Source: Ferrovum sp. JA12 (GTDB lineage: Bacteria > Pseudomonadota > Gammaproteobacteria > Burkholderiales > Ferrovaceae). Taken from it: 64,000 nucleotides of DNA. Position numbers and translations under genes: made by a program. Under the pieces are notes generated by a model, which was given only the letters and a program-made list of their open reading frames with translations, was not told the origin of the DNA and did no database searches. How positions within the stretch are numbered: position 1 is the first letter of the stretch; every line of letters starts with the position of its first letter. Location: assembly GCF_001431705.1 (NCBI RefSeq), contig NZ_LJWX01000001.1:682001-746000 (forward strand), in the 5' to 3' direction. Shown here one piece after another: positions 10,551 to 19,311 of the stretch.

Positions 10551-11330
10551 ATGTTTCAAATTGAAAAAAATTTAGCTACCCCTAAACAGCCCCGATTGGT
10601 ATTTCAGTATGCACGCTCTGAGGCAGACATTCGTGCTGTTCAAAAATTACGTTGGCGCGTATTTGCTGAAGAGATGGGAGCTTGTTTGAATAGCCCAGAA
10701 CCAGGTCTAGATATTGATCGCTTTGATGCATTATGTGATCACTTGTTGGCACGCGATACGCGAACCAATGAGGTGGTAGGTACCTACCGTATTTTAAATG
10801 CTAACCAAGCCGAGAAAGCGGGCGGTTTTTACTCGGATACAGAATTTGATTTAACACGTTTGTCCTATTTGCGCGATCGTGTGATGGAGGTAGGGCGCGC
10901 TTGTGTTCATCCAGATTATCGCAGCGGAGCCACCATTGCTGTGCTTTGGTCAGGTTTGGCGGACTATATTAAATCTCATCAAGTACAATATTTAATGGGT
11001 TGTGCAAGCATCAGTATGATAGATGGTGGTTACGCGGCAGCTAATATTTATCGGCAATTAGCAGATAATCATTTGGCGCCTATTGAATGGCGTGTTTTTC
11101 CTAAATGTGCTTTGCCTCTAGAGCGTCTTGAGGTAGCTGGTTTAGTTAAAGCAGAAGTTCCCCCTTTGATTAAAGCTTATTTACGTGTGGGGGCCTATGT
11201 GTGTGGTGAACCTGCTTGGGATCCTGATTTTAATACCGCAGATTGCTTATTATTGTTACCTACGGCGTTTATGGATCACCGTTACTCACGCCATTTTATG
11301 AAGCAATCGGTTGCCGAAAAATTACTGTAA
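10551..11330 (+). CDS. olsB: OlsB-like GNAT N-acyltransferase
   Basis: 259 residues of the hemolysin-like/OlsB acyltransferase family. OlsB transfers a 3-hydroxyacyl group from ACP to ornithine, the first step of ornithine lipid synthesis. Seen: RWRVFAEEMGA (about residues 38-48), GLDIDRFDALCDHLLARD, EFDLTRLSYLRDRVMEVGRACVHPDYRSG (about 100-128, acyl-donor region), LMGCASISM and a C-terminal LIKAYLRVGAYVCGEPAWDPDFN. No OlsA-type O-acyltransferase is in the window, so the end product is inferred. The position between ppk and ppx/pst is suggestive, because ornithine lipids replace phospholipids during phosphate limitation in several bacteria. Confidence 0.78.
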   Translation: MFQIEKNLATPKQPRLVFQYARSEADIRAVQKLRWRVFAEEMGACLNSPEPGLDIDRFDALCDHLLARDTRTNEVVGTYRILNANQAEKAGGFYSDTEFDLTRLSYLRDRVMEVGRACVHPDYRSGATIAVLWSGLADYIKSHQVQYLMGCASISMIDGGYAAANIYRQLADNHLAPIEWRVFPKCALPLERLEVAGLVKAEVPPLIKAYLRVGAYVCGEPAWDPDFNTADCLLLLPTAFMDHRYSRHFMKQSVAEKLL

Positions 11331-11605
11331 TTCTGAGAAAGATCCTTTGACGAACTCGGCGATCTCATTTATGGCGTGCTCATCCATGGGCGCGCCAATG
11401 CCCCCGTTTGAGCCTTTGTACAAACGATCGCCCGAACTCGATGTCACACTCGTCGGTGCGCACGGTGGGTATGTCTTTACTTAAGTACCGTCTTGCCAAC
11501 TTGTGTGCTGGTAGCGAGCTGTACGAAGTCGCTGTGTCGCAAACAGTATAGCTTAACGGCGATGATGCGCTCATCAAGCGTGAGATTGTCCCATTGTGTA
11601 CTCAT
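11322..11605 (-). pseudogene. Frameshifted small hypothetical gene
   Basis: A strong ribosome site (CCTAGGAGA in gene sense) precedes an ATG at 11605-11603, giving MSTQWDNLTLDERIIAVKLY and onward, but the frame stops after 42 codons at 11477-11479. A second frame then reads KLARRYLSKDIPTVRTDECD through to RLKRG, and after a G-run a third reads MDEHAINEIAEFVKGSFSEL to a stop at 11322. The pieces join into one plausible soluble protein of about 94 residues with two single-base frame changes. It overlaps the end of the olsB-like gene, points the opposite way, and appears more GC-rich than its neighbours. I do not recognise the family. Sequencing error remains an alternative. Confidence 0.5.
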
Positions 11606-11661
11606 GACTATCTCCTAGGTTATGCGTGTGTCAAGTGATGCACGATATGATTAGTTACCGA

Positions 11662-11693
11662 TGAGATGGCTTACTGAGCTATCTCATTTTTTT
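11662..11693 (+). terminator. Rho-independent terminator before ppx
   Basis: TGAGATGGC (11662-11670) pairs with GCTATCTCA (11678-11686) with one G-T pair, followed by seven T at 11687-11693. It would stop plus-strand transcription coming from the olsB-like gene, so ppx needs its own promoter in the remaining 100 bases. Confidence 0.7.
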
Positions 11694-11794
11694 GAGTCAA
11701 ATTTTCTTTACTTGGGTTTTAGTTGAGAATAAATTGCCATAGTTCGCTGTGTTATTTGATAGACTATGGCTTTTGTATAGATACAAAGTGAGTT

Positions 11795-13270
11795 ATGCCT
11801 CATTCAGTGATTGCGGCCATTGACCTTGGTTCGAACAGTTTTAGATTGGAAGTGGCACGGGTAATTAACGGCCAACTCTATACTCTTGATGCCTTAAAAG
11901 AAACGATTCGTTTGGCGGCGGGATTAAAAAAAGATAAAACCCTCGATCAACCCTCCCAGCAGCGGGCGCTTAACTGCTTAAAACGGTTTTCAGAGCGCAT
12001 TAGGGGTTTACCTAGTAACGCAGTACGCGTAGTGGGGACCAATACCCTCCGAGTAGCTAAAAATGCGCAACAGTTTCTACAGCAGGCAGAGGCGATTTTG
12101 GGTGTGCCTATTGAAATTATTGCCGGTCATGAGGAAGCGCGCCTTATTTATATTGGCGTCTCTCATTTTTTACCCCGTACCAACGAAAGACGTTTAGTGG
12201 TTGACATTGGTGGAGGCTCAACAGAATTTATTATTGGCCAACGTTTTCGTCCTTTGGTGGTAGAAAGTCTTTACATGGGCTGCGTGACTTACTCAGCAAG
12301 ATTCTTTCCTGGTGGTAAGGTCAGTCAAAAGGCCTTTAAGCTGGCAGAATTAACGGCTGCCACAGAATGTCAGATACTGAAAAAGCAGTTTTCCTCGCGT
12401 CATTGGCAATTGGCTGTGGGATCCTCCGGGACAGCTAAGGCGCTCACAGAATTACTTGAACAAAATGGTTATCCAGCAGGGGTGATTACCCTTGATGGGC
12501 TCGAGTTTCTTAAAACATGCTTAATTGAAGTGGGTAATACCCATCAACTCAAGCTGCCAGGATTGAAAATAGATCGTATTCCAGTTTTAGCGGGTGGCCT
12601 CGCTATTATGTTGACTATTTTCAAGGAACTCAACATCACACAAATGAGTACCACTGATTGCGGTTTACGGGAAGGGGTGCTCTATGAAATGCTTGGGCGC
12701 ATTGAGCACCAAGATGATATTCGCGTGGTGACAGTCAATGAGTTCTCGCAACGCTATCACACGGACCACGCGCAAGCGGAGCGGGTCAAGTTGTTAGCCT
12801 TAAAATTATTTAAACAACTGGTAGATAAGGACAATTTTCAGCGTTACTCCCTCTATTTGTCGTGGGCGGCGCAATTGCATGAAATTGGACTGTCCATCGC
12901 CCATGCAGGATTCCATCGTCACGCTGCTTACATTATTGATAATGCCGATATGCCGGGTTTTTCTAAACAAGAGCAGGCCATTGTGGGGGGGTTATTGCAA
13001 GCACAACGTGGCCGTCTCAATAAGGTGGTACCACGGGTCACTAATGAGATTGGTTGGGCAATGATACTTGCTTTGCGTTTAGCTGTGCTCATTCATCGCG
13101 ATCGTCATCAATTGGCCGTTCCTAAGATGACACTAATTACCCTAAATCGTGGCTACATGCTCAAGATCAGCTCCCGTTGGTTGCAACGCAATCCCTTGAG
13201 CGCAGCCAATCTTGAGATGGAATCGCAACATTGGCGTGATTTGGGTCGGTTGTTGGTGGTCGATAAATAA
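11795..13270 (+). CDS. ppx: Exopolyphosphatase (Ppx/GppA family)
   Basis: 491 residues. Ppx hydrolyses terminal phosphates from polyphosphate; GppA paralogs act on pppGpp. The actin-like ATPase fold is shown by IAAIDLGSNSFRLEVARV (residues 6-23), VVGTNTLR, AGHEEARLIYIGV and LVVDIGGGSTEFII (about 135-148), followed by GVLYEML. The C-terminal third contains an HD-like helical region around AAQLHEIGLSIAH and YIIDNADMPGFS. Context with ppk and pst favours the polyphosphate role over pppGpp. The ATG follows AAAGTGAG, a weak ribosome site. Confidence 0.9.
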   Translation: MPHSVIAAIDLGSNSFRLEVARVINGQLYTLDALKETIRLAAGLKKDKTLDQPSQQRALNCLKRFSERIRGLPSNAVRVVGTNTLRVAKNAQQFLQQAEAILGVPIEIIAGHEEARLIYIGVSHFLPRTNERRLVVDIGGGSTEFIIGQRFRPLVVESLYMGCVTYSARFFPGGKVSQKAFKLAELTAATECQILKKQFSSRHWQLAVGSSGTAKALTELLEQNGYPAGVITLDGLEFLKTCLIEVGNTHQLKLPGLKIDRIPVLAGGLAIMLTIFKELNITQMSTTDCGLREGVLYEMLGRIEHQDDIRVVTVNEFSQRYHTDHAQAERVKLLALKLFKQLVDKDNFQRYSLYLSWAAQLHEIGLSIAHAGFHRHAAYIIDNADMPGFSKQEQAIVGGLLQAQRGRLNKVVPRVTNEIGWAMILALRLAVLIHRDRHQLAVPKMTLITLNRGYMLKISSRWLQRNPLSAANLEMESQHWRDLGRLLVVDK

Positions 13271-13286
13271 CGTGAACGAGTCGGTT

Positions 13287-13318
13287 TCGTCATGAAAATG
13301 TCACAAACTGACTGTAAT
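13287..13318 (+). promoter_or_regulatory. Pho-box-like PhoB site upstream of pstS
   Basis: Two 7-base units with the Pho-box layout are seen: TCGTCAT (13287-13293), a 4-base spacer, and ATGTCAC (13298-13304), each matching 5 of 7 positions of CTGTCAT. A further CTGTAAT (6 of 7) is at 13312-13318 but out of the 11-base register. The site is about 50-80 bases upstream of the pstS start. PhoB/PhoR are not in the window; regulation is inferred. Confidence 0.6.
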
Positions 13319-13364
13319 CTATCAAGAGTTATCTATTTTTATCTTTGATTGGAGCGTTTTGAAT

Positions 13365-14399
13365 ATGTCAAAAACCTTATCTAGAATGTTAGCAACGCTG
13401 GGCATGATGTCCTTTGCATTGGCTGCCTCGGCAACCAATATCACCGGTGCTGGCGCCACATTTCCCTACCCAATTTATGCAAAATGGGCCGAGGCTTACA
13501 AAACCAAAACAGGCGTTGGTTTGAATTATCAATCCATTGGTTCGGGTGGGGGAATTAAACAAATTGAAGCGAAAACCGTTGATTTCGGCGCTTCGGATAA
13601 ACCTTTGGAAAAAGCAGATTTAGAAAAAAATGGCTTAATTCAGTGGCCAATGGTTATCGGTGGTGTTGTTCCAGTGATTAACGTTAAGGGTATTAAGCCG
13701 GGTGAATTAAAATTAACTGGTGAAGTGTTGGCTAATATCTACTTGGGAACCGTAAAAAAATGGAATGATCCTGCTATTGCCGCCTTAAATAAAGGAGTAG
13801 CGTTACCCAATGAAGATATCGTTGTGGTCTCCCGTTCTGACGGTTCAGGAACCACTTTCAACTACACCAATTATCTCGTTAAAGTTAGCGAGGCATGGAA
13901 AGCCAAAGTAGGCAGCAGCACTTCTGTTAAATGGCCTGTTGGCATTAGCGGTAAGGGTAATGAAGGGGTGGCTTCTTACGTTAAACAGCAAGATGGCTCT
14001 ATTGGTTATGTTGAATACGCTTATGGCTTGCAAAATAAAATGACTTATGTTGTTATGAAAAACAAAGACGGTCGTTTTGTTAGTCCTGAAAGCAAGAGCT
14101 TTGCCGCTGCAGCAGCAAATGCCCATTGGGTGGCTGAAGAAGGTTTCCATGAGATTTTAACTGATGAACCAGGAAAAGATTCATGGCCAATCACCGCCGC
14201 TACTTTTATTTTAATGCACAAAGTTCAGGAAAAGCCTGAGAATGCAAAAGCTGCCCTCAAGTTTTTCAGCTGGGCATATAATAATGGAGCAAAGGCCGCT
14301 TTATCACTTGACTATATTCCAATGCCTAAATCTGTGGTGAAACAGGTTGAAGAGTCTTGGAAAAATATTAAAGATACTTCTGGTAAATCTATTTACTAA
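13365..14399 (+). CDS. pstS: Periplasmic phosphate-binding protein PstS
   Basis: 344 residues. PstS captures phosphate in the periplasm for the PstCAB ABC transporter. A signal peptide is clear (about residues 1-23, ending LAASA) and is followed by [21 protein letters not shown], the canonical phosphate-binding beginning. [21 protein letters not shown] and [15 protein letters not shown] provide the other phosphate contacts. The ATG at 13365 is preferred over a TTG two codons earlier because GGAG lies 11 bases upstream. The usual transcript-strengthening structures between pstS and pstC may be represented by the hairpin inside pstC. Confidence 0.96.
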   Translation: MSKTLSRMLATLGMMSFALAASATNITGAGATFPYPIYAKWAEAYKTKTGVGLNYQSIGSGGGIKQIEAKTVDFGASDKPLEKADLEKNGLIQWPMVIGGVVPVINVKGIKPGELKLTGEVLANIYLGTVKKWNDPAIAALNKGVALPNEDIVVVSRSDGSGTTFNYTNYLVKVSEAWKAKVGSSTSVKWPVGISGKGNEGVASYVKQQDGSIGYVEYAYGLQNKMTYVVMKNKDGRFVSPESKSFAAAAANAHWVAEEGFHEILTDEPGKDSWPITAATFILMHKVQEKPENAKAALKFFSWAYNNGAKAALSLDYIPMPKSVVKQVEESWKNIKDTSGKSIY

Positions 14400-14469
14400 A
14401 AGTGTTTGGTATCAGTCGGTATGGGCTGTTTTTGAGGAAACAGGGTTAATAAAATGCAGTAAAAATAAT

Positions 14470-15465
14470 ATGAAATTAAACGAATCCCCATTACAGCCAA
14501 CCTTACCAATTCTCAACCGCTCCTCAAAGGAGCGGTTGTATCGCTTTGGCGATATGGTTTTTGAAAACCTCACTCGTTTGTTTGCGTTGTTAGTTTTACT
14601 CACCCTAGTGGCTATTTTAGTCTCCTTGGTGGTGACTAGCATGCCCTCCATCAAGGCCTTTGGTTTAGGCTTTTTATTCTCTGATGATTGGGACCCCGTG
14701 CAAGAGAAGTTTGGCGCTTTAGTGCAGATTTATGGCACCTTGGTGAGTTCTGCGATAGCCATGGTGATCGCCTTACCCATTAGTTTTGGTATTTCTATTT
14801 TTCTCACCGAAATGTCTCCCAAATGGTTGAGACGTCCTCTAGGTACGGCCATAGAGTTGTTGGCTGCCATCCCTAGTATTATCTATGGAATGTGGGGTTT
14901 GTTTGTTTTTGCCCCGATTTTTCAAAAAACAGTACAACCTTTATTGAAGGAGGCCTTTGGTCAGATTCCTGGGTTAGCTTTCCTGTTTTCAGGCCCACCT
15001 ATTGGCATTGGCATGTTAGCGGCAGGGATTATATTGGCCATCATGATTATTCCTTTTATTACTGCTGTGATGCGCGATGTGTTTGAATTGGTGCCTGTCG
15101 TTTTAAAAGAGTCAGCCTATGGACTGGGGTCCACTACCTGGGAAGTTATCTGGCGAGTGGTGTTGCCTTATACTAGAGCTGGCGTGGTAGGCGGTGTTAT
15201 GCTGGGTTTGGGGCGAGCGCTAGGGGAAACCATGGCAGTTACCTTTGTGATAGGGAATGCGCAGCGCTTACAAACCTCCTTATTGGCACCCGGCAATAGT
15301 ATTGCCTCCTCTCTCGCTAATGAGTTTCAAGAGGCGGTGGGAACTCTTTATACTTCCTCCTTGATTGAATTGGGTTTAATTTTGTTTTTTATTACTACGG
15401 TAGTGCTGGCCCTTGCCAAATGGATGTTACTGCGCATGAACCGTTTAGAGGGAACGAAGAGCTAA
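14470..15465 (+). CDS. pstC: Phosphate ABC transporter permease PstC
   Basis: 331 residues, one of the two membrane subunits of the high-affinity phosphate importer. About six membrane segments are visible: residues 35-57, then [24 protein letters not shown], an [21 protein letters not shown] segment, [20 protein letters not shown], the cytoplasmic ABC-contact loop [20 protein letters not shown], and a last span ending in LALAKWMLL. The ATG at 14470 is picked from alignment with other PstC proteins; upstream in-frame codons overlap pstS and do not resemble the family. No good ribosome site is seen. A perfect hairpin lies in codons 15-23. Confidence 0.95.
   Translation: MKLNESPLQPTLPILNRSSKERLYRFGDMVFENLTRLFALLVLLTLVAILVSLVVTSMPSIKAFGLGFLFSDDWDPVQEKFGALVQIYGTLVSSAIAMVIALPISFGISIFLTEMSPKWLRRPLGTAIELLAAIPSIIYGMWGLFVFAPIFQKTVQPLLKEAFGQIPGLAFLFSGPPIGIGMLAAGIILAIMIIPFITAVMRDVFELVPVVLKESAYGLGSTTWEVIWRVVLPYTRAGVVGGVMLGLGRALGETMAVTFVIGNAQRLQTSLLAPGNSIASSLANEFQEAVGTLYTSSLIELGLILFFITTVVLALAKWMLLRMNRLEGTKS
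14514..14538 (+). other. Perfect 10-bp hairpin in the start of pstC
   Basis: CAACCGCTCC (14514-14523) is followed by loop TCAAA and its exact complement GGAGCGGTTG (14529-14538). It starts 44 bases after the pstC start codon. A strong structure between pstS and the downstream genes is known to favour PstS over PstCAB in other bacteria; here it could act as a processing or pausing site, which is inference. Confidence 0.5.
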
Positions 15466-15466
15466 T

Positions 15467-16333
15467 ATGCAAAAACATCTGAGTATTACTTCACGTAAAA
15501 TCTATCGACGCCGTCGTTATGTGAATAACTTTAATATGTTTGCCTCTGCCCTTGCTATGGCTTTTGGTTTATTTTGGTTAACATGGATTTTAGCTACCCT
15601 ATTCATAAAAGGGATGGGTGCCATCAACTGGCAAATGTTTACTTCCTCTACCCCTCCTCCTGGTGAAATGGGTGGGTTACTCAATGCAATGATAGGCAGT
15701 GTGTTGATGGCAGGTCTTGGCACCTTAGTGGGTACTCCAGTTGGTATTTTGGCGGGGACTTATCTGGCTGAATACGGTCGCAATAATTGGTTATCTTCTG
15801 CGACCCGTTTTATTAACGATATTTTACTCAGCGCCCCCTCCATTGTTTTGGGTTTGTTTATTTACTCTGTTTATGTTGCCAAGGTAGGACATTTTTCAGG
15901 GTTTGCGGGTGGTTTTGCCTTGTCACTGATTGTCATTCCGGTGGTAGTCAGAACCACGGACGATATGCTGAAACTGGTTCCTGACAGTTTACGAGAGGCG
16001 GCCATTGCTTTGGGGGCGCCAAAATGGAAGATGATTACTATGGTGTCCTATCGTGCGGCTCGGGCGGGGATAGCAACGGGGATACTGTTGGCCGTAGCTC
16101 GGATTAGTGGTGAAACTGCCCCCCTACTCTTTACCGCATTAAACAACCAGTTTTTTTCACTCAATATGAATGAACCCATGGCAAATTTACCTGTGGTCAT
16201 TTTTCAGTTCGCCATGAGTCCCTATGATGACTGGCATCAATTAGCTTGGGGTGGGGCAATTTTAATCACCTTTAGCGTATTATTATTAAATATCTTAGCG
16301 CGTGTTTTTTTTCGTCAAAAGACTCATGGCTAG
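15467..16333 (+). CDS. pstA: Phosphate ABC transporter permease PstA
   Basis: 288 residues, the second membrane subunit of PstSCAB. Six hydrophobic spans are visible, beginning about residues 25-48, with FTSSTPPPGEMGGLLNAMIGS, PVGILAGTYLAEYGRNNWLS, FINDILLSAPSIVLGLFIYSV, the ABC-contact loop LREAAIALGAPKWKMITMV and RISGETAPLLFTALNN, all typical of PstA. The ATG starts one base after the pstC stop codon, so translation is likely coupled. Confidence 0.95.
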   Translation: MQKHLSITSRKIYRRRRYVNNFNMFASALAMAFGLFWLTWILATLFIKGMGAINWQMFTSSTPPPGEMGGLLNAMIGSVLMAGLGTLVGTPVGILAGTYLAEYGRNNWLSSATRFINDILLSAPSIVLGLFIYSVYVAKVGHFSGFAGGFALSLIVIPVVVRTTDDMLKLVPDSLREAAIALGAPKWKMITMVSYRAARAGIATGILLAVARISGETAPLLFTALNNQFFSLNMNEPMANLPVVIFQFAMSPYDDWHQLAWGGAILITFSVLLLNILARVFFRQKTHG

Positions 16334-16351
16334 TTTTAAATAGGTGTCCCA

Positions 16352-17128
16352 ATGACTCAACAGCATATTGATCCTCATTTACGTATCTCCGTGAGAAACT
16401 TAAATTTCTACTACGGTAAGTACCACGCTATCAAGAATGTCTCGATGGACGTTAAGTCAAATAAAGTTACCGCTTTCATCGGTCCATCGGGTTGTGGAAA
16501 GTCCACTTTATTGAGAACCTTTAACCGATTACATGAACTCTATCCACAAAATCGTGCCACTGGAGAGATACTCTTGGATGGGAAGAATGTACTCAATAGC
16601 CGCAGTGACCCGACGCTGCTTCGTGCGCGGGTGGGTATGGTGTTTCAAAAACCCACGCCTTTCCCCATGTCAATTTATGACAACATCGCCTTTGGGGTAA
16701 AGCTCTATGAGCGGTTATCGCGCGCAGAAATGGACGAGCGGGTGGAGTGGGCGTTGACCAAGGCCGCTTTATGGAAAGAAGTGAAAGATAAGTTAAATCA
16801 AAGCGGTTACGGCCTCTCTGGTGGGCAGCAACAGCGCCTATGTATTGCTCGATGTATTGCCATTAAACCTGAGGTAATTCTCCTTGATGAACCCACCTCA
16901 GCTCTGGATCCAATCTCCACCGCACACATTGAAGAATTGCTAGATGACCTTAAAACCGATTACACTGTTGTGATTGTGACGCATAATATGCAGCAGGCTG
17001 CACGCGTGTCTGATTACACGGCTTATATGTACCTGGGCGAACTCATTGAATTTGATGAGACCGATAAAATATTTACAAAACCCAATCAAAAAGCCACAGA
17101 AGATTACATCACAGGTAAATTTGGATAA
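16352..17128 (+). CDS. pstB: Phosphate ABC transporter ATP-binding protein PstB
   Basis: 258 residues. PstB powers phosphate import at the cytoplasmic face. Walker A is GPSGCGKST (about residues 44-52), the signature is [16 protein letters not shown], Walker B is [13 protein letters not shown], and the switch histidine is in [10 protein letters not shown]. The N-terminal [20 protein letters not shown] and the C-terminal GKFG are characteristic of PstB rather than other ABC ATPases. phoU, which often follows pstB, is absent; tpiA begins 26 bases downstream. Confidence 0.96.
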   Translation: MTQQHIDPHLRISVRNLNFYYGKYHAIKNVSMDVKSNKVTAFIGPSGCGKSTLLRTFNRLHELYPQNRATGEILLDGKNVLNSRSDPTLLRARVGMVFQKPTPFPMSIYDNIAFGVKLYERLSRAEMDERVEWALTKAALWKEVKDKLNQSGYGLSGGQQQRLCIARCIAIKPEVILLDEPTSALDPISTAHIEELLDDLKTDYTVVIVTHNMQQAARVSDYTAYMYLGELIEFDETDKIFTKPNQKATEDYITGKFG

Positions 17129-17154
17129 TTAATAATTAGCATAAAGGGGAGAGT

Positions 17155-17910
17155 ATGCGCAAAAAGTTAGTGGCTGGTAATTGGAAAATGAATGGTTCTC
17201 TAACTGAAAACGAGGCGCTAATTAACTCCCTGATTCATCGGTCAGCGCGCTTTCAGTCTGTTCAAGTGGCGGTGATTCCCCCTTATCCCTATCTGGCGCA
17301 AGCCCAACAACTACTTCACTCCAGCACGATTGTTTGGGGAGCTCAAGATGTGAGTCTTGAGACGGGTTATGGTGCCTTTACAGGAGAAGTGAATGCTGGC
17401 ATGCTTAAGGACTTTGGTTGTGAGTATGTAATTGTAGGACATTCTGAGCGTCGTCAGCGTCATCACGAAACGGATCAGCAGGTGGCTCGGAAGGCTAAGA
17501 TTGCCGTTGATAACCATCTAAAACCCATCGTGTGTGTTGGTGAAACTTTGGCAGAGCGTGAAAAAGGGGAAACCTTATCGGTTTTATCCCGTCAGATAGA
17601 TGCAGTGCTCAATACTTTAGCTATTGAGCAGTTGCAACAGGTGGTGCTTGCCTACGAGCCCATTTGGGCCATTGGTACTGGAAAGAGTGCCACGGTTCAA
17701 CAGGTTCAGGAGGTTCATCAGACCTTGCGTCAGCGCGTTGAATCGCTAGATTGGGTCAGCGCGCAGGAATTAAATATTCTCTATGGTGGTAGCGTGAAAC
17801 CGTCGAACGCGTTAGAATTGATGTCCTTACCCGATGTGGACGGTGCCCTCGTTGGCGGAGCCTCCCTCGTGGCAGAGGATTTTATTGCGATTATTGAAGC
17901 TGCAGCCTAA
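17155..17910 (+). CDS. tpiA: Triose-phosphate isomerase
   Basis: 251 residues, a full-length TIM barrel interconverting dihydroxyacetone phosphate and glyceraldehyde-3-phosphate. Seen: GNWKMNGS with the active-site Lys (residues 7-14), VIVGHSERRQ with the electrophilic His (about 91-100), LAYEPIWAIGTGKSA with the catalytic Glu and mobile loop, and YGGSVKPSNA plus DGALVGGASL for phosphate binding. AAAGGGGAGAGT lies directly before the ATG. tpiA followed by secG, tRNA-Leu and nuo is a frequent proteobacterial arrangement. Confidence 0.97.
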   Translation: MRKKLVAGNWKMNGSLTENEALINSLIHRSARFQSVQVAVIPPYPYLAQAQQLLHSSTIVWGAQDVSLETGYGAFTGEVNAGMLKDFGCEYVIVGHSERRQRHHETDQQVARKAKIAVDNHLKPIVCVGETLAEREKGETLSVLSRQIDAVLNTLAIEQLQQVVLAYEPIWAIGTGKSATVQQVQEVHQTLRQRVESLDWVSAQELNILYGGSVKPSNALELMSLPDVDGALVGGASLVAEDFIAIIEAAA

Positions 17911-17937
17911 GTCTGCAGTAGTACAGGAAAATTAAGA

Positions 17938-18285
17938 ATGTTGCATACTGTTATATGGGTTGTCCATGTTTTAGCGGCAATCGGGGTCATTGGTCTCGTT
18001 TTAATACAACACGGCAAGGGCGCGGATCTGGGTGCTGCATTTGGTAGTGGCTCAGCGGGAGGGTTGTTTGGTGCCTCAGGAGCCGGTAACTTTTTAAGCC
18101 GCACCACAGCGATATTGGCTGCGGTATTCTTTGCTACCAGTTTATTATTAACTTGGTTCTCAGGTCATGCAAATGACTCAACTAGCGTGATGCAACAAAC
18201 GACAATTACTCAGCCGGCGCAACCAAAAGTGGCGCCGCAAGTACCGTCGGTTTCGGATTCTAAATCCTCTGAAATTCCGAAATAA
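17938..18285 (+). CDS. secG: Preprotein translocase subunit SecG
   Basis: 115 residues. SecG is the small inner-membrane partner of SecYE in protein export. Two membrane spans are visible: residues 1-22 (TVIWVVHVLAAIGVIGLVLI) and about 52-73 (TTAILAAVFFATSLLLTWF), separated by the conserved HGKGADLGAAFGSGSAGGLFG loop region. The C-terminal 35 residues are polar and proline/serine-rich, common in betaproteobacterial SecG. The start ATG is 27 bases after tpiA. Confidence 0.95.
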   Translation: MLHTVIWVVHVLAAIGVIGLVLIQHGKGADLGAAFGSGSAGGLFGASGAGNFLSRTTAILAAVFFATSLLLTWFSGHANDSTSVMQQTTITQPAQPKVAPQVPSVSDSKSSEIPK

Positions 18286-18299
18286 AGAGGTGTAAAATT

Positions 18300-18314
18300 G
18301 TACGCAAAACGTAC
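18300..18314 (+). other. Palindrome GTACG-N5-CGTAC before tRNA-Leu
   Basis: GTACG (18300-18304) and CGTAC (18310-18314) form a small hairpin 18 bases before the tRNA. No T-run follows. It may be an RNase processing element separating the secG mRNA from the tRNA, or chance. Confidence 0.25.
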
Positions 18315-18332
18315 GAATAAATTAAAAATATT

Positions 18333-18417
18333 GCCGATGTGGTGAAATTGGTAGACACGCCGTCTTGAGGGGGCGGTGGCGAAAGCCGTAGCAGTTCGAG
18401 TCTGCTCATCGGCACCA
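18333..18417 (+). tRNA. tRNA-Leu (anticodon GAG)
   Basis: An 85-base class II tRNA including an encoded CCA. The acceptor stem GCCGATG pairs with CATCGGC, the D-arm includes AAATTGGTAGAC, the anticodon stem is CCGTC/GGCGG (one T-G pair) around loop TTGAGGG giving anticodon GAG, a variable arm GGCGAAAGCC is present, and the T-loop is GTTCGAGTC. It reads CTC/CTT leucine codons. It lies between secG and nuoA, 22 bases ahead of nuoA. Confidence 0.97.
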
Positions 18418-18439
18418 TTACGAGGGGGAGTTGTAGGTG

Positions 18440-18796
18440 ATGGTGCAAAATTACTTGCCTGTATTACTATTTATTCTGGTAGGAATAGCCATTGGAGTAT
18501 TACCTCCCTTGCTAGGCAAGCTATTGGCCCCTAGTCGCCCTGATGAAGCAAAAAACTCTCCCTATGAGTGTGGCTTTGAAGCCTTCGAAGACGCTCGCAT
18601 GCGTTTTGACGTCCGCTATTATCTCGTTGCTATTCTATTTATTTTATTTGATTTGGAAATTGCATTCCTATTTCCTTGGGCTGTCGTGGTCAAGGATATC
18701 GGTTGGTTTGGTTTTGTGGCCATGATGGTCTTCCTGTTAATTCTCGTGGTAGGTTTTGTTTACGAGTGGGTAAAGGGAGCTTTGGAGTGGGAATAG
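18440..18796 (+). CDS. nuoA: NADH-quinone oxidoreductase subunit A
   Basis: 118 residues, a three-span membrane subunit of complex I near the quinone site. Hydrophobic spans are at about residues 5-26, 60-82 and 88-110. The conserved cytoplasmic loop carries [36 protein letters not shown], including the family-typical ECG. The ATG at 18440 is chosen with GAGGGGGAG upstream; a GTG one codon earlier is possible. It opens the fourteen-gene nuo operon. Confidence 0.96.
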   Translation: MVQNYLPVLLFILVGIAIGVLPPLLGKLLAPSRPDEAKNSPYECGFEAFEDARMRFDVRYYLVAILFILFDLEIAFLFPWAVVVKDIGWFGFVAMMVFLLILVVGFVYEWVKGALEWE

Positions 18797-18826
18797 GCAA
18801 ATTATTGTTTTAGGAGGCGTCGCGCT

Positions 18827-19309
18827 ATGGCTCTGGAAGGGGTATTAAAAGAAGGGTTTGTGACCACAAGTCTCGATACTATTATCAATTGGACGCGTAC
18901 AGGGTCTCTGTGGCCCATGACCTTTGGTTTGGCTTGTTGTGCAGTTGAAATGATGCATGCCGGGGCGGCAAGGTACGACTTGGATCGCTTTGGTATCGTT
19001 TTTCGTCCCAGTCCACGTCAGTCAGATTTAATGATTGTAGCGGGTACTCTCTGCAATAAAATGGCCCCTGCTTTACGCAAGGTTTACGATCAAATGGCAG
19101 AACCTCGTTGGGTACTTTCCATGGGTTCCTGTGCTAATGGTGGCGGGTACTATCATTATTCTTATTCAGTGGTGCGGGGTTGTGATCGTATTGTGCCAGT
19201 GGATGTTTATGTTCCAGGCTGCCCTCCCACTGCTGAAGCGTTACTCTATGGGGTGATTCAATTGCAGCAAAAAATTCGCCGTACCACTACCATCGCACGC
19301 GCGGCTTGA
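18827..19309 (+). CDS. nuoB: NADH-quinone oxidoreductase subunit B
   Basis: 160 residues, the subunit carrying the terminal [4Fe-4S] cluster N2 that passes electrons to quinone. Ligands are seen in [22 protein letters not shown] (residues about 34-55, adjacent CC), [23 protein letters not shown] and [22 protein letters not shown] precedes the ATG at 18827. Only a few bases separate its stop from the nuoC start. Confidence 0.97.
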   Translation: MALEGVLKEGFVTTSLDTIINWTRTGSLWPMTFGLACCAVEMMHAGAARYDLDRFGIVFRPSPRQSDLMIVAGTLCNKMAPALRKVYDQMAEPRWVLSMGSCANGGGYYHYSYSVVRGCDRIVPVDVYVPGCPPTAEALLYGVIQLQQKIRRTTTIARAA

Positions 19310-19311
19310 TC

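Noticed and set aside
14454-14462. Minimal upstream frame ATG-CAG-TAA before pstC
   Set aside because: Three codons without a well-placed ribosome site; probably chance.
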